From assembly GCF_900104695.1 (NCBI RefSeq), contig NZ_FNSW01000001.1, forward strand, positions 2,604,001 to 2,668,000: a stretch of 64,000 nucleotides of DNA. The letters run 5' to 3'. Under the pieces are notes generated by a model. It worked only from the letters and a program-made list of their open reading frames with translations, had not been told where the DNA came from and searched no databases. This document shows, in pieces, positions 52,614 to 61,819 of the stretch; the first letter of the stretch is position 1, and each line of letters begins with the position of its first letter. The DNA is from Paenibacillus sp. GP183 (GTDB lineage: Bacteria > Bacillota > Bacilli > Paenibacillales > NBRC-103111). The translations under genes were made by a program, and so were the position numbers.

Positions 52614-53735
52614 TTATATATTGTTCTGCAGTTCGGATAGAGGCAGCGGCTCGAACGTCGTGACAAGCTCCTGGGTGCACCCCGTCTCCGCCGCCCTGTA
52701 ACCGGATTCGATAATGTCGATGACATGCCGCGCATGTTCGGCGTTGGCAACAGAAGGCACGCCTTCCAGCACCCAATCGACAAGCTGCATAATATCCTCG
52801 TACACGTGCGCTTCCCTAAGCCCGAAATGCCCGCCCGTGACGTGGGGCGTCCGGTCTCCCTCACGCTTCAAAACCTCGTCCCCGAATTTTGAACCGATGA
52901 TCGCACCCCTGGTTCCGTAAATGTTGGGCGTCCATTCCGTAATGGAACCGGCAATCGTCGCATAGACGACACCGTGAAACGCATTCCCGAAGTCGATCAG
53001 CAGGATGGTCGAATCGTCCATCTCCGTCACGATTCGCTCGCTGCCAAACATATGCTCCGGAATGCCAATGCCCGAAAGGGCGGTTACGTGCTTGGCCGGG
53101 CCGACGATGCCCGTCAGTTCGTGCAGCGGATACACCGTGGCGTCGTACATTGGACCGCCACCGGGCCTACGGAAATACCAGCCGGGATTGACGTTGCTCA
53201 GCAAATCGTTTCCCGTGCGCACTTCCTCGTTCAGGTGATAAGTGCCGCTGCCCATGGCGGTGCCCGCAATGGCCCAGGACAATTGGCCGAGCGCTCCTTC
53301 CAGGCAAAGCTTGCGCTTCCTTCTCGTTTCCTGTTGAATCATTACCCCCGGGGAAGCGACGATACGCACGTTCCTTGAAGTCGCCCGTCTAATAAGATCG
53401 TCCGCCTCCGACACTTTCGTGGCCATTGTTTTATTGGAGTGGACATGCTTCCCCGCTTCGATTGCCATAACCCCTTGCTCATAATGCAGGCCGATCGGAC
53501 TGCAAATGGTTACGAGGTCCACGTTCGGATCCCGCAGCAATTGTTCGTAGCTCTCGTAGCTGGCTGCCGCCCCGTACTTGGCTGCTGCCGCCGCTGCTCT
53601 GCCCGGAACGGGGTCGCATACCGCTGCAAGCCTGACTTTCTCCGCAGCATCGGGCAACCTCAGGTGAGCCATGATTCGAGTCGCGATCGCTCCCGCGCCG
53701 ACAACGCCGATTCCCAGCATTTCACTCATTGTCAT
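52614..53735 (-). CDS. Gfo/Idh/MocA-family oxidoreductase
   Basis: About 373 residues. Rossmann motif GIGVVGAGAIATRIMAHL at the N-terminus, DLVTICSPIGLHYEQG near residue 75, then AGKHVHSNKTMATKV, where most family members carry EKP; the Lys is kept but the flanking Glu and Pro are Asn and Thr. C-terminal domain includes GGGPMYDATVYPLHELTGI. NAD(P)-dependent sugar or inositol oxidation is the family norm. AAGGA precedes ATG ACA ATG, so 53735 or 53729 is the start. It sits between the permeases and the PhyH gene, suggesting a joint catabolic step. Confidence 0.9.
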   Translation of the reverse strand: MTMSEMLGIGVVGAGAIATRIMAHLRLPDAAEKVRLAAVCDPVPGRAAAAAAKYGAAASYESYEQLLRDPNVDLVTICSPIGLHYEQGVMAIEAGKHVHSNKTMATKVSEADDLIRRATSRNVRIVASPGVMIQQETRRKRKLCLEGALGQLSWAIAGTAMGSGTYHLNEEVRTGNDLLSNVNPGWYFRRPGGGPMYDATVYPLHELTGIVGPAKHVTALSGIGIPEHMFGSERIVTEMDDSTILLIDFGNAFHGVVYATIAGSITEWTPNIYGTRGAIIGSKFGDEVLKREGDRTPHVTGGHFGLREAHVYEDIMQLVDWVLEGVPSVANAEHARHVIDIIESGYRAAETGCTQELVTTFEPLPLSELQNNI

Positions 53736-53822
53736 CAATTCCTTTGTAATGGTATGAAGTTTGGTTACCCGCCGAAAGCACGCCCCCCGCTATCCTGCGC
53801 GTTTCTGGTCCGGGAAACGGCT

Positions 53823-54659
53823 TTAGCCTTTGATGGCGGAACCTACCGTCAATGCGCGTTCGACCTGTTCGCTGAAGAACATGAATACGATGACCATCGG
53901 CAAACTGGCAATCGTCATGACAGCGCCCATACCACCCCAGTCCGTGCTGTATTGTCCCTGGAAAAACAACAGCCCCAGCGGCAGCGTCTTCATTGCTTCG
54001 TCGGAAATCAAAATATAGGCGAGCAAAAACTCGTTCCACGCTCCGAGAAACTGAAAGATCGCGACCGTGGCGACTGCCGGCAGTACGATCGGCACGATGA
54101 TGCGGAGAAACGTCCTGTAAATGCTGGCCCCGTCCATGCACGCCGACTCCTCCAACTCAACGGGAATGCCGCGCATGAAGCCGTAGAAAACAAGCGACGA
54201 GAAGGGTAGGCCAAACGCGATATAAGGGATGATCAACGCCCCATAAGTGTTGACAAGGTGAAAATTTTTCACCAAAATCGCGAGCGGAATCATAATGACC
54301 TGCAACGGAATGAACATGCCGATGAGTATATAAATTCGCGCAGTGTTGCGCAGCTTCCACTCCATCCTGGCGATCGTATAAGAGAACATGACCGACAAAA
54401 TCAGGATGCCGGCGGTACTGATCGTCGAAACGACAAGACTGTTCAAAAAGTACCGGGGAATACTGAACTGTGACCACGCATTAATGTAGTTTTCGATACG
54501 GACGTGCAGTGGAATGCCGAAAGGATTGGTGACAAATATCTCATTGTTATTTTTAAGCGAATACGACACCATCCAAAAAAGCGGATAAACGGATAACAGA
54601 AAATAAATCCACAACAGACCTTGCAGCAGCACTTGCCCGACTTTGACTCTGGCTTGCAT
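53823..54659 (-). CDS. ABC sugar transporter permease (MalG-like)
   Basis: 278 residues, six membrane segments, with YPLFWMVSYSLKNNNEIF near residue 25, the EAA loop VELEESACMDGASIYRTFLR near 160 and the C-terminal ALTVGSAIKG. Follows the MalF-like partner by 28 bases on the minus strand. Third ABC importer of the window. Confidence 0.92.
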   Translation of the reverse strand: MQARVKVGQVLLQGLLWIYFLLSVYPLFWMVSYSLKNNNEIFVTNPFGIPLHVRIENYINAWSQFSIPRYFLNSLVVSTISTAGILILSVMFSYTIARMEWKLRNTARIYILIGMFIPLQVIMIPLAILVKNFHLVNTYGALIIPYIAFGLPFSSLVFYGFMRGIPVELEESACMDGASIYRTFLRIIVPIVLPAVATVAIFQFLGAWNEFLLAYILISDEAMKTLPLGLLFFQGQYSTDWGGMGAVMTIASLPMVIVFMFFSEQVERALTVGSAIKG

Positions 54660-54687
54660 AAGATGCCGTTTGCCCCCCTTTCCCGAA

Positions 54688-55569
54688 TTAATACGTTATC
54701 CGTTCTTGTTGAAATAACCGGTTAATGATGACGGTGGCAAGCAGGCTCATCGCTACCAGAAATACGGAAACCGCGCATGCGTAGCCATATTCGAATTGGC
54801 TGAAAGCGTAACGATATATCATGAACGTAAGTGTGAAATTGGTCGTCCCGGGTCCGCCGTTCGTCATGATCAGCATCTGAACGAACGCCCCGATACCAGA
54901 AGTGATCGCCACAATTAGACAAAACTTGTACGTTTCCAACATCAGCGGAATCGTTATTTTGCGGTGCGCCGTCCACCTGGTGCAGCCGTCAATTATGGCG
55001 GCCTCCATATATTGCTCTGGAATCGACTTGATTCCCGCGTAAAGAAGACTGAATTGATAGCCCATATACTGCCAGGCGTTCACAAATGCGATCGCGATAA
55101 TCGAGACGGAAGGTGACGTAAGCCAGTTTTGCCGATAAGGTATGCCCAGCACCTGGAACAGCTTGTTGATCAGCCCGTTGGTTGGGTCGTAGATGGCGAT
55201 CCATAGCTGGCAGACAACCGTAACGGACAACACAACCGGAATGAAATAGCCCACCTTCAGTATTTTTCTCCCCTTGATTTTGGGATCGGCACAGACCAGA
55301 GCGAGCACAGTCCCAAGCCCAATCTGAAAGAAGACCAGCACAAGAGCGAACAATCCGCCATTCTTGAGCGAGGTCAGGAGCAGCGGATCATTAAATAGCG
55401 TGACATAGTTTCTTAGGCCGGTGAAGGTTCCCTTCCCGATACCATCCCACTCAAAAAAACTACGGTACAAGCTTTGGGCCACAGGATAGGCGACGACAAT
55501 TGTGTAAAGCAAAAGAGCCGGCAGGGCGAGCGCAGCGATCGCCCATTTATTGCCGAAATAATTCCTCAT
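54688..55569 (-). CDS. ABC sugar transporter permease (MalF-like)
   Basis: 293 residues with six membrane segments: YPVAQSLYRSFFEWDGIG near residue 28, the EAA loop QYMEAAIIDGCTRWTAHRK near 185, and MTNGGPGTTNFTLTFMIYRY near 235. Lies 35 bases after the lipoprotein gene. Confidence 0.92.
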   Translation of the reverse strand: MRNYFGNKWAIAALALPALLLYTIVVAYPVAQSLYRSFFEWDGIGKGTFTGLRNYVTLFNDPLLLTSLKNGGLFALVLVFFQIGLGTVLALVCADPKIKGRKILKVGYFIPVVLSVTVVCQLWIAIYDPTNGLINKLFQVLGIPYRQNWLTSPSVSIIAIAFVNAWQYMGYQFSLLYAGIKSIPEQYMEAAIIDGCTRWTAHRKITIPLMLETYKFCLIVAITSGIGAFVQMLIMTNGGPGTTNFTLTFMIYRYAFSQFEYGYACAVSVFLVAMSLLATVIINRLFQQERITY

Positions 55570-55604
55570 CGAGCTTCATTCCAATCTCTATGGAAAATTC
55601 GCCG

Positions 55605-56939
55605 TTACTTGTTGGCCTCGCTAAGAACCCTATTCATATTTTTAATAAAGTCCTGATCGCTGAAGCCTTTGACGACTAAATTTTGCGTGTTGTCATCGAG
55701 AGCCGTATTGATCTTGATATTTTCATTCAGCTTAGCGAAACCTTTGACGTTAGGCAGCGTTTCTTTGATAAGCCGCTGCATCATCGGAGGTGGAGTGACG
55801 GAGACCGGCTTATCCACCTTCACAGAGACAATCGGATTGCCGAGCTGCGAATATTTGTATTCCGCATATTTCCGGGCAAGTAAAGCAGCAACTTTGATCG
55901 CGGTTTCTTTGTTTTTGCTCGTCGCCGATATGGAGAAGCCCCCGGGCTCGCCCGAACCGTCCATATAAAACTTCTTGGCTTCGTACGTCGCTTCGTCTTT
56001 CGCCGGCCAATACATCCAGTCAACGTTGGCTCCCAAATTCTTATCCGCGCTGTAGATTTCCCACTGGCCGTTGACGAACATCGCCGCCTTGCCCGTATAG
56101 AACAGGGAGGACGCCTGGTCGTAGTTGGTGTTCGTGGCATTGGGATCGAACAATCCGGCTTGATTCAATTCGCTGAACTGCTTTGCTGCGAGCTTGAACG
56201 CCTCCGGAAGCTCAGCTCCCTTCAGAGCGGCGTATCCATTCGGCTCTTCTCTCGTCACAAGACCTTTGTAGAACGAGTTTCCGATCCACTTCTCCTTGGA
56301 GAAGATCGACACTGGTACAATGCCCTTAGCTTTGAATTTGGCGCTTGCATCTTTCCATTGATCGATTGTCTTGATCGGCGCCTGCACGCCCGCATCGGCA
56401 AAAAGCTTCTTGTTGTAATAAAGAATTTGGAATTCGATTCCGGCAAACGGATAAGCGTAAATATGCCCGTCAGGGGCAACCAACACCGGCTCGTTCCCGG
56501 GATTCAAATCTTTCTTGAAGTCCGCCGTCGGCGCGGCATTGTCCAGCAGTTCGATGTTTTTCGATGCGGAGAACGCCTTTAAATCAGTGAATCCCGCCTG
56601 AAATATATCCGGCATATTGCCCGAAGCGGCGTAAGTTCTCAGCTTTTGCCCGTTATCCTGCATGGCCGGGTCCAGCTCCAGCTCGACGTTCGGCATCGCC
56701 TTTTTCAGCTCCGCTACGGCGTAGTCGTAAGGCTTCTTCGTATCATCGTCGAAATATTGGGCGTAGATCTTCAGCTTAATCGGCAGATCCTTCACAGCCG
56801 GGCTGGCGGTTCCGCCCGTGTTGGCCGGTGCTTTAGTCCCCCCATCCGAAGTCTGCGTTCCATTGCCGCACGCGGTCAAAGAGAATGTGAACAGCAAAGC
56901 GGCGGCAATTGTCAATGCCTTGAAACGTTTTTCTTTCAA
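55605..56939 (-). CDS. Extracellular sugar-binding lipoprotein
   Basis: 444 residues. Signal peptide with lipobox SLTAC (Cys24) then a Gly/Thr/Pro-rich linker. Family 1 SBP: KLKIYAQYFDDDTKKPYDYA, KLRTYAASGNMPDIFQAGF, YAYPFAGIEFQILYYNKKLF, and GGFSISATSKNKETAIKVA. The start is TTG with AAGGG six bases upstream. First gene of the unit SBP, MalF, MalG, Gfo/Idh/MocA, PhyH. A consensus cre and activator-like boxes lie upstream. Confidence 0.92.
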   Translation of the reverse strand: MKEKRFKALTIAAALLFTFSLTACGNGTQTSDGGTKAPANTGGTASPAVKDLPIKLKIYAQYFDDDTKKPYDYAVAELKKAMPNVELELDPAMQDNGQKLRTYAASGNMPDIFQAGFTDLKAFSASKNIELLDNAAPTADFKKDLNPGNEPVLVAPDGHIYAYPFAGIEFQILYYNKKLFADAGVQAPIKTIDQWKDASAKFKAKGIVPVSIFSKEKWIGNSFYKGLVTREEPNGYAALKGAELPEAFKLAAKQFSELNQAGLFDPNATNTNYDQASSLFYTGKAAMFVNGQWEIYSADKNLGANVDWMYWPAKDEATYEAKKFYMDGSGEPGGFSISATSKNKETAIKVAALLARKYAEYKYSQLGNPIVSVKVDKPVSVTPPPMMQRLIKETLPNVKGFAKLNENIKINTALDDNTQNLVVKGFSDQDFIKNMNRVLSEANK

Positions 56940-56991
56940 TCAGAACCCTTCTTTCTCTTATATGGAATTGTAGAAGCGGTAATACCGCAGA

Positions 56992-57007
56992 TTGCAAGCG
57001 GTTTCAA
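56992..57007. promoter_or_regulatory. Consensus cre site before the third ABC operon
   Basis: TTGCAAGCGGTTTCAA satisfies WTGNNARCGNWWWCAW at every position. It lies just downstream of the TATAAT at 57020-57025, about at +6 to +21 for minus-strand transcription, so CcpA binding would block elongation. Confidence 0.75.
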
Positions 57008-57019
57008 GATGTTGTTTTT

Positions 57020-57112
57020 ATTATAAAATTTCAGGGAAAGGGAGAGAATGCAATAATCGGGACGAATCGGTACAAAACGGGACATCTCGTGAAATATTTC
57101 CGCTGTCGGGAC
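57020..57112 (-). promoter_or_regulatory. Promoter and direct boxes of the third ABC operon
   Basis: Minus strand: TATAAT at 57020-57025 with a poor -35 (TTCTCT at 57043-57048). Upstream are two copies of GTCCCG (57078-57083 and 57058-57063) exactly 20 bases apart within GTCCCG-TT-T boxes, and a third at 57107-57112. The nearer box starts nine bases from the -35. This fits an AraC/YesN-type activated promoter; the regulator gene starts next door. Confidence 0.55.
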
Positions 57113-57113
57113 G

Positions 57114-58703
57114 TCAGCGCCGTTTCCTCTGCTCGTAAACGGACGGCGTGACGCCGAAATGCTTCTTGAAGCGTTTGCTGAAATAGTTGGCGTCGCTGTA
57201 ACCGACCCGCTCCGCAACATCAGACAGCTTCAGCTTGCTTCCGATCATCAGTTCCTTCGCCTTCTGCAAGCGAACGTAGGTCAAGTAATCGGAAGCGGGC
57301 ATGCCGGCTTCCTTTTTGAATATTTTCCGCAAATAGCTGGCATCGATATAGAGCCGTCCAGCGATCGCCTCAACCGTTAAATCGGAATCGGCATAACGGT
57401 CGTGGATGATTTGCTTCGCCGCCTCGTATAGCTTTAACGATTTCGACGGACGGCTGTCGTAGGCCGCATCTAACACACGGCGGAACAACGCCTTCAGCCA
57501 GTCCTGGCATTGCTCGATCGTCGACATTCGCTCAAGCTCCCGGTACGGTGAGAACTCGGGGCCAAACAGATCGCCGATCGCAATTCCTGATTCGTTGGCG
57601 AACGATAGACCAATCGAGACGAAACCCATAAGTCCGGTCAAGGCTGTATCGACGGCGGCGCGGGTTTTGCCAAGGTAGGCGAAAACCTGGTCAAGCAATT
57701 CCTCGACAGCGTCCCCTTCCTTCATCCGCAAGCTGTAGATAAGCATCTCCTGCAGCTCTACGGAGAATAATTCGAACAGGCTCGGGTTGCTTCCCAGCCG
57801 TTCGTGCCAAATGACCCGACCTTGACCGGCCGTCATTTTATTCTGGATGGCGGTCAGGGCATCCCGGTACGACAGGCGCAGCTCCATACCATCGCTTGAG
57901 AATCTGCCGAGTCCCGTCGTGACCGTAAATTTGAAGTGATGTTCGACCAGCCGACCAAGCCGTTCGAAAGCCTGCCCGTCAAAGGCCAGCCCTTCTTCAT
58001 GGTCGTCGAAGGCGATAATGGAGACAGTCCGCCCCTCGGCATCGTGGAACAGCACATGCTCGCCGCTGACGGCGACAAGCTCCTGAAGCATATTCTCAAC
58101 CGCATATCTCCAAAGCGACGCTTCTGCCGGATCATCCATGCTGCGCAAATGGTCGATTACCGTTACGGCTACCCGGTAATGACGCTGCGGAATAGGGATC
58201 CGAAGCCGCACCATGGCGGCTTCGGCGTCCTCCCTCTTCATGTCGAAATCCTGGCTGATCAGCTTTAGCAAAAAGCTTTCCCGCAACAAGGCGAACTGAT
58301 CCCGCGAGTTGGCCCGCTCCTCGCGCTGGGCTTTCATAAAGCTCCTCACCTTGTTCAGTGTCACCATAAATTCTTCCTCGTCGAAAGGCTTCAGCAAATA
58401 ATCTTTCACGCCGATCCGGATGGCCCGGCGCGCGTATTCGAACTCGTTATGGCCGGTCACCAGTACGATCGAAATATCGGGATAACACAGCTTCAATTGC
58501 TCGGACAAGGCAAGCCCGTCCATATAGGGCATATTGATATCTACCAGCGCTATATCCGGCCGATGCGCCTTCGCCTGCTCCAGCGCCTCGATACCGTGGC
58601 GGGCTTCGCACACGACCGACATATCGAGCGCCTTCCAGTTGAACTTCTTTTGAATATATTCCCGAAACAACGGCTCATCATCCACAACCATCACGCTATA
58701 CAA
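57114..58703 (-). CDS. YesN-type response regulator, AraC output
   Basis: About 529 residues. Receiver: SVMVVDDEPLFREYI, phospho-acceptor Asp in IALVDINMPYMDG, Lys in DYLLKPFDEEEF. C-terminal AraC domain: VEAIAGRLYIDASYLRKIFK and KLSDVAERVGYSDANYFSKRFK. A TTG start is preferred since GGAGG lies seven bases before it. It follows the kinase gene by 17 bases. By position it should drive the SBP operon immediately downstream. Confidence 0.92.
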   Translation of the reverse strand: MYSVMVVDDEPLFREYIQKKFNWKALDMSVVCEARHGIEALEQAKAHRPDIALVDINMPYMDGLALSEQLKLCYPDISIVLVTGHNEFEYARRAIRIGVKDYLLKPFDEEEFMVTLNKVRSFMKAQREERANSRDQFALLRESFLLKLISQDFDMKREDAEAAMVRLRIPIPQRHYRVAVTVIDHLRSMDDPAEASLWRYAVENMLQELVAVSGEHVLFHDAEGRTVSIIAFDDHEEGLAFDGQAFERLGRLVEHHFKFTVTTGLGRFSSDGMELRLSYRDALTAIQNKMTAGQGRVIWHERLGSNPSLFELFSVELQEMLIYSLRMKEGDAVEELLDQVFAYLGKTRAAVDTALTGLMGFVSIGLSFANESGIAIGDLFGPEFSPYRELERMSTIEQCQDWLKALFRRVLDAAYDSRPSKSLKLYEAAKQIIHDRYADSDLTVEAIAGRLYIDASYLRKIFKKEAGMPASDYLTYVRLQKAKELMIGSKLKLSDVAERVGYSDANYFSKRFKKHFGVTPSVYEQRKRR

Positions 58704-58720
58704 CGCGATTCCTCCTTCGT

Positions 58721-60502
58721 TCAACCCGGCAGCCTTATTCTGACTTCGGTGCCTTCATGCTCCCTGCTGCTGATCGTAACCCCATATTCGTTCCCGAAAT
58801 AAAGCCGGATTCGTTCATGCACGCTGAATATGCCGAAGGACACAGGCTTGTCGTCGCTTGACCACCGGCTCCAGATTTCCCGCAGCTTGCTCTCCGGCAT
58901 GCCGACACCGTCATCGCTGACGACGATCGTCACCGCCTGTTGGTCCCGGAAGCCCCCGATATCAATATGACCCAGGCTTCCTTTCGTCTTCAACCCGTGA
59001 TAGATGGCATTCTCCACCAGCGGCTGGATCGACAATTTCGGAATGACCGACCTCATCACATCCTGTGGCACATCGATATCGAAATCGAATACGTCGGAAT
59101 AGCGGGCGCGCTGGATCGACAAATAATCTTTGGCATTTTTGATTTCCTCGCCAACGGTTATCATCTCGCTGCCCTTGCTTAGCGCGACGCGATAAAAATC
59201 CGCCAGCGCCTTGGCCGTGTCCCGGGCCTCTCCGCTTCGGTCGAGATCGTTCAGCAAATAAATCAAATCGAGCGTGTTGTACAAAAAATGCGGCTTGATC
59301 TGGGCGTGAATGAGCGCCAGCTCGTATTCCTTTTTTCTTTTCTGCTCCGCTTCCACCCGCTGGAGCAACTCCTTCATTCGAGCAATCATAGAGTTGAACA
59401 CGGACGCCAGCATGCCAATTTCGTCGGCCGTTTGGATATGCGCCAATACATTCAACTCGACTTCCTTCACCTGGCGCATCGCCTTTGCCAGCTTCTGCAG
59501 CGGGCTGACGATGACCCTCGACAGGATGCTTGCGCCGAGCAGGGCGAAGACAAGGCAGATCGATCCAATAATGACTGTCATTCGGATGTTTTTGCGGATA
59601 TCCGCTGTAATCGCCTGCTCAGGAACGATATTGACGAGCTTCCAGCCCATTTTGGCGTAACCGACGCTTGTAACCAGATTGGTGCCAGTCTGCGTATGCG
59701 CGATTTCCGAGAAGGAATCCCTCGATAAGATAAGCTTTCGCAAAGCTTCGTCCTGCAGCGGCTTCATCAGCTCCGATTTGTAGGAAGACGAGATGACCGT
59801 ACCTTGGCTGTCGATAATGCGGTAATGCTCCTTCGGGTAAGACACCATTTTGGCGTAAACGGATGAAAGCTCGCTTTCTTTAATATTAACAATCAGGATT
59901 CCGTACGGGAGGCAGTACTTCAGATCGATGATCTGCTTACCGATCGACAGCACCGGAACGTCGGGATCGGTCACCAAAAAATCGCGATGTTGCATGGGAA
60001 ACCAGTTATTGACGCCGTAGCCCGGCAACTCGCCGATATGGATCAGCAATTCGCTGCCGAATATTTTCACGTCATTATCTTTTTCCGGAAAATAGGACGT
60101 ATACAGCTTCCCCCGCGAATCGATAAACGCGACCGAATCGACGTCCGGAAAATTAAACAGCTCGAGATCGAACATGGTCTGAATTCGCATGCGCCGCTGA
60201 TTTTCTTCAATGGGATTGTCCGACGGGGCATAATTTTGGTAAATATGGTCGAAATTCTCCATTATAATATTTGCACTGCTCTCTGAGTTGCGAATCATCG
60301 AATCGATGCGGGTCAAAATCAAGGCCGACTCGTCCAGCACATTCTGCTTCGTTTTACCGATCAGTGAGCTGGTGAACATATGGCTTGTAAAATACCCCAG
60401 TGTAAATAGCGGGATGATGATCAGCGGGAAAAAGACGACAATAATTTTGTTGCGGATAAGCAGTCTCCGAAATGGCACTGCCAGCAGCGATCTTATCTTC
60501 AT
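58721..60502 (-). CDS. YesM-type sensor histidine kinase
   Basis: About 593 residues. Membrane segment about 19-40, an extracellular Cache-like region (SVAFIDSRGKLYTSYFPEK, YCLPYGILIVNIKESELS, YRIIDSQGTVISSS), second segment about 292-312, HAMP, then the kinase domain with His in HAQIKPHFLYNTLDLI, LVENAIYHG, SDDGVGM and FGIFSVHERIRLYFG. The ATG at 60502 has GAGG nine bases upstream, better than the one at 60511. It is co-transcribed with the regulator. Confidence 0.92.
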   Translation of the reverse strand: MKIRSLLAVPFRRLLIRNKIIVVFFPLIIIPLFTLGYFTSHMFTSSLIGKTKQNVLDESALILTRIDSMIRNSESSANIIMENFDHIYQNYAPSDNPIEENQRRMRIQTMFDLELFNFPDVDSVAFIDSRGKLYTSYFPEKDNDVKIFGSELLIHIGELPGYGVNNWFPMQHRDFLVTDPDVPVLSIGKQIIDLKYCLPYGILIVNIKESELSSVYAKMVSYPKEHYRIIDSQGTVISSSYKSELMKPLQDEALRKLILSRDSFSEIAHTQTGTNLVTSVGYAKMGWKLVNIVPEQAITADIRKNIRMTVIIGSICLVFALLGASILSRVIVSPLQKLAKAMRQVKEVELNVLAHIQTADEIGMLASVFNSMIARMKELLQRVEAEQKRKKEYELALIHAQIKPHFLYNTLDLIYLLNDLDRSGEARDTAKALADFYRVALSKGSEMITVGEEIKNAKDYLSIQRARYSDVFDFDIDVPQDVMRSVIPKLSIQPLVENAIYHGLKTKGSLGHIDIGGFRDQQAVTIVVSDDGVGMPESKLREIWSRWSSDDKPVSFGIFSVHERIRLYFGNEYGVTISSREHEGTEVRIRLPG

Positions 60503-60679
60503 CCGACCCATCCTCTATTTGCCATGGCGCTTGAACCCCCTTCGTGCAGCCCGAAAATAAAGCGCTTCCATGCTATTGATAACAACAATATACCACATCT
60601 TTGAAAAGTGATACATTTTTCCTTTTTTTGTATAAGTAGAAGTTTAAGGGAGGTTGGGTGCTTAAAGAATAAGTTTGTT

Positions 60680-61057
60680 ATGGGGCCCAAGCAGCTTGAT
60701 AAAAAATGGTTTATTACTGATTCTTCCAAGGTTTATTTTGAGGTCGAAACATCTCAGGAATCTGTTATCAGCCAATTTCATGCGATTAGCGGCTTTTGGA
60801 ATTTTAATTTATTGCATCCCGAAAAAATGTCCGCAAAGGCTCAAATCAATGTCTTGTCCGAAGAATCTGGGAATTCAGGTGAAGCCCTTTACGAAGACGG
60901 TTTATTGAAATTGAAGGGCGTTACTACAGTGAAATTTTCCGATTTTGGATTGACTAATCCACATTTGATAACATTACAAACCCAGGAAGAGATCAAAATT
61001 ATTTTACAGCTGGAGTTAAGCGATATGGAACCTGTTCCGAACCCCGCACCTTCTTGA
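60680..61057 (+). CDS. YceI-like domain protein
   Basis: 125 residues from ATG at 60680. KKWFITDSSKVYFEVETSQE, AISGFWNFNLLHPEKMSAKA and VTTVKFSDFGLTNPHLI resemble the YceI beta-barrel family of lipid-binding or isoprenoid-binding proteins, though it is shorter than the usual 170 residues. The strongest ribosome-site-like sequence (GGGAGG) lies about 26 bases before this ATG, with no start between, so a 5' frameshift or another start is possible; the frame is open to 60608. Moderate confidence in the family, low in the start. Confidence 0.55.
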   Translation: MGPKQLDKKWFITDSSKVYFEVETSQESVISQFHAISGFWNFNLLHPEKMSAKAQINVLSEESGNSGEALYEDGLLKLKGVTTVKFSDFGLTNPHLITLQTQEEIKIILQLELSDMEPVPNPAPS

Positions 61058-61123
61058 TGCGAAGACCAAATTAACTTATTTGATTTCGTTGCAAAAGGGA
61101 GATACCTGAACCAGCCACATCTT

Positions 61124-61819
61124 TTAATCTTTCAGAGCAAAATCTACTGCATATTCAGCATGGATTTTCGTTGTATCGAATACAGGAACCATACAATCCA
61201 GTTGAGAAATTAATAAGGTGATTTCTGTACAGCCAAGGATTACGGCTTCTACCCCATCTTGGATAAGACTATTAATTATCTCTAAGTAGGATTGTTTAGA
61301 ATTTTCTTTAATAATTCCGAGACAAAGTTCCTGATAGATGATATCATGTACAATCTTCCTTGCTGCTTCATTTGGAACGATAACTTCAAGTCCAAATTTT
61401 TCAATAAGTCTGCCTTTGTAAAAATCTTGTTCCATAGTAAACGCGGTACCAAGTAAAGCGACTTTTTTAATTCTACACTTAACAATTTCATTTGCCGTTG
61501 CATCAGCTATATGTAATAACGGTATTGATATTGATTCTTCTACTTCTTTTGCCATCTTGTGCATCGTATTCGTGCATATGATAATGAAATCTGAACCACC
61601 AGATTCGAGTTTTTGTGCTGAATCAATCATGATTTTTGTGGCTTCATCCCATTTCCCTTCATGTTGAAGAGTCTTGATATCATGAAAATCCACCGAATAC
61701 ATGAGACTTTTTGCGGAATGGTACCCGCCTAATTTTTCCTTTACACGCTGATTGATGATTTGGTAATAAAGCAAGGATGACTCCCAACTCATTCCACCTA
61801 TTAGCCCAATCGTTTTCAT
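61124..61819 (-). CDS. Aspartate/glutamate racemase family protein
   Basis: 231 residues. MKTIGLIGGMSWESSLLYY at the N-terminus, first catalytic Cys in IIICTNTMHKMA near residue 80 and second in VILGCTEITLL near 190, the paired cysteines of PLP-independent amino-acid racemases. The start with GAGGTG about nine bases upstream is used rather than the Met five codons earlier. Converts L- to D-aspartate in characterised relatives; single gene here. Confidence 0.9.
   Translation of the reverse strand: MKTIGLIGGMSWESSLLYYQIINQRVKEKLGGYHSAKSLMYSVDFHDIKTLQHEGKWDEATKIMIDSAQKLESGGSDFIIICTNTMHKMAKEVEESISIPLLHIADATANEIVKCRIKKVALLGTAFTMEQDFYKGRLIEKFGLEVIVPNEAARKIVHDIIYQELCLGIIKENSKQSYLEIINSLIQDGVEAVILGCTEITLLISQLDCMVPVFDTTKIHAEYAVDFALKD

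Noticed and set aside
53439-54209. 256-residue plus-strand frame across the oxidoreductase and permease genes
   Set aside because: It crosses two well-supported minus-strand genes and their gap, and has no recognisable protein pattern.
60608-60679. N-terminal extension of the YceI-like protein
   Set aside because: The extra 24 residues (Cys, Phe and Arg-rich) do not fit the family, and the GGGAGG site lies within them.
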